A program made the translations under genes and the position numbers. Of a DNA stretch of 6,520 nucleotides, positions 5,517 through 6,520 are shown piece after piece (the first letter of the stretch is position 1; every line of letters starts with the position of its first letter). This stretch comes from Burkholderiales bacterium (lineage in GTDB: Bacteria; Pseudomonadota; Gammaproteobacteria; Burkholderiales; CAIKXV01): assembly GCA_014379045.1 (NCBI GenBank), contig JACMMK010000348.1:1-6520 (forward strand), written 5' to 3'. The notes beneath the pieces are model-generated. The model did no database searches and was not told the DNA's origin. It was given only the letters and a program-made list of their open reading frames with translations.

Positions 5517-6509
5517 CTACTCGGCCTTGATCCCGGCGGCCTTGATCACCTTTGCCCATCGGGCGAGCTGCGCCTGGATGTATTGCATCGCCTGCTCCGG
5601 CGTGCTGCCCACGATCTCGATGCCTTCGCCATCGAGCCGGCTCGTCACGTCGGGCAACTGGACCGCCTTCACGGCTTCGGCGTTGAGGCGCTCGATCACC
5701 GCGGGCGGTGTGCCGGCCGGCGCAAGCAATGCATACCACGCCCCGGTCTCGAATCCTGCCAGTCCTGCCTCGGCGACAGTGGGAAGCTCTGGCGTCACGC
5801 GCGACCGGTTCAGACCGGTGGTCGCGAGCGCGCGCAGCCTGCCGTTGCGAACCAGTGGCATCGTGGACACTGGCGTCGAGAACAGCATGTCGATCTCTCC
5901 GGCAAGCACCGCAGGGATCGCAGGGCCGCTTCCCTTGTACGGGATGTGAACCGTCCTGACACCTGCCAGCACGTTGAACATCTCGCCGCTCAAGTGAAGC
6001 ACGCTCGCGTTGCCACTGGAGCCGTAGTTGACCTTGCCGGGATTCTTCCTGGCCAACGTAATCAGGTCGGCCAGCGACTTCGCGGGCACGCTGGGATGCA
6101 CGACGAGCAGCAATGGCGAAGTCGCAAGAAGGCTGATGCCTGCGAAATCCTTCACCGGGTCGAACGGCACCTTGTACAGGCTGGTGTTGATGCCATGACT
6201 GCTGCTCGCCATCACGAGCGTGTAGCCGTCCGCGGGTGATCTCGCGACGATCTCGGTACCGATCATCGTCGACGCCCCCGGGCGGTTGTCGACGAGCACC
6301 GGCTGGCGCAGGTTCTCGGACATCTTCTGACCGACGAGACGGGATATGAGGTCGACACCGCCGCCTGCGGCGAGGGGGACGACGAGACGGATCGGTTTGG
6401 CCGGGTAGGTTTGGGCACCGGCCTTCGACCCGGCGAGCAATCCCGATGCAACGATCGCAATGGTCACGATCGGCAAGTGCGCAGCGGCGCCGGTTCGGCG
6501 AGAGGTCAT
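5517..6509 (-). CDS. Tripartite tricarboxylate transporter substrate-binding protein (Bug/TctC family), second copy
   Basis: A 330-residue periplasmic receptor of the same family as the one at 327-1307 but clearly diverged from it. It has a good Sec signal peptide: basic MTSRR, hydrophobic PIVTIAIVASGLLAG (13-27) and an A-G-A cleavage site (30-32). Family motifs follow in order: YPAKPIRLVVPLAAGGGVD (35-53), VDNRPGA (73-79), PADGY (92-96), FDPVKDFAGI (116-125), NYGSSGN (161-167), HIPYKG (188-193) and a C-terminal STPEQ...Q..RW.KVIK. ATG 6509 is preceded by GGAG (6517-6520, minus strand) with a 7-nt spacer, so the start is well supported although the upstream promoter lies outside the window. 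It leads the minus-strand pair with the SDR; in the 52-bp gap a 5-bp GCGCG/CGCGC inverted repeat (5482-5496) is visible. No membrane components of a tripartite transporter are encoded nearby. Ligand unknown. Confidence 0.95.
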   Translation of the reverse strand: MTSRRTGAAAHLPIVTIAIVASGLLAGSKAGAQTYPAKPIRLVVPLAAGGGVDLISRLVGQKMSENLRQPVLVDNRPGASTMIGTEIVARSPADGYTLVMASSSHGINTSLYKVPFDPVKDFAGISLLATSPLLLVVHPSVPAKSLADLITLARKNPGKVNYGSSGNASVLHLSGEMFNVLAGVRTVHIPYKGSGPAIPAVLAGEIDMLFSTPVSTMPLVRNGRLRALATTGLNRSRVTPELPTVAEAGLAGFETGAWYALLAPAGTPPAVIERLNAEAVKAVQLPDVTSRLDGEGIEIVGSTPEQAMQYIQAQLARWAKVIKAAGIKAE

Positions 6510-6520
6510 GCGTCTGCTCC

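Noticed and set aside
5202..6239. Long plus-strand open frame (345 codons) opposite the SDR start and second Bug gene
   Set aside because: No domain, Arg/His-rich, and antisense to two well-supported genes.

Overview
This is a GC-rich window with third-position G/C bias. Its gene mix is typical of the Burkholderiales (Bordetella, Achromobacter, Variovorax and relatives): two stand-alone periplasmic solute receptors of the Bug/TctC family, a MmgE/PrpD remnant, an amidase-signature enzyme, an iron-ADH-type maleylacetate reductase and an SDR. The taxonomic call is inference from family content and base composition. No rRNA, tRNA, CRISPR array, IS element or phage gene was seen.

Layout from left to right. 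Bases 1-252 (+) are the C-terminal end of a MmgE/PrpD-family protein that starts outside the window. It is followed in the same direction by a Bug/TctC receptor (327-1307) and an amidase-signature hydrolase (1377-2738), with gaps of 74 and 69 bp, so the three are probably co-transcribed. A maleylacetate-reductase-like gene (2677-3840, -) faces them, and its 3' end overlaps the amidase 3' end by 62 bp. A 158-bp divergent spacer (3841-3998) separates it from a two-domain EthD/Dabb-like ferredoxin-fold protein (3999-4628, +). That gene converges on a minus-strand pair, a second Bug/TctC receptor (5517-6509) followed by an SDR (4673-5464). A GC-rich hairpin sits in the 44-bp convergent gap between them.

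Working together: the set looks like an accessory catabolic island for an organic acid, amide or aromatic-derived compound. The receptors would capture a carboxylate in the periplasm, the amidase would hydrolyse an amide, and the reductase would feed maleylacetate (or a related oxo-acid) into 3-oxoadipate. No ring-cleavage dioxygenase, TctA/TctB permease or regulator is present, so the substrate cannot be named. The two most unusual proteins are the SDR, whose Asn-Ser-Tyr-Lys catalytic set appears fully replaced, and the EthD-like protein, which looks like an internal duplication with an eroded second half. I did not find a clearly new multi-gene system; these two proteins and the overlapping gene ends are the best leads.
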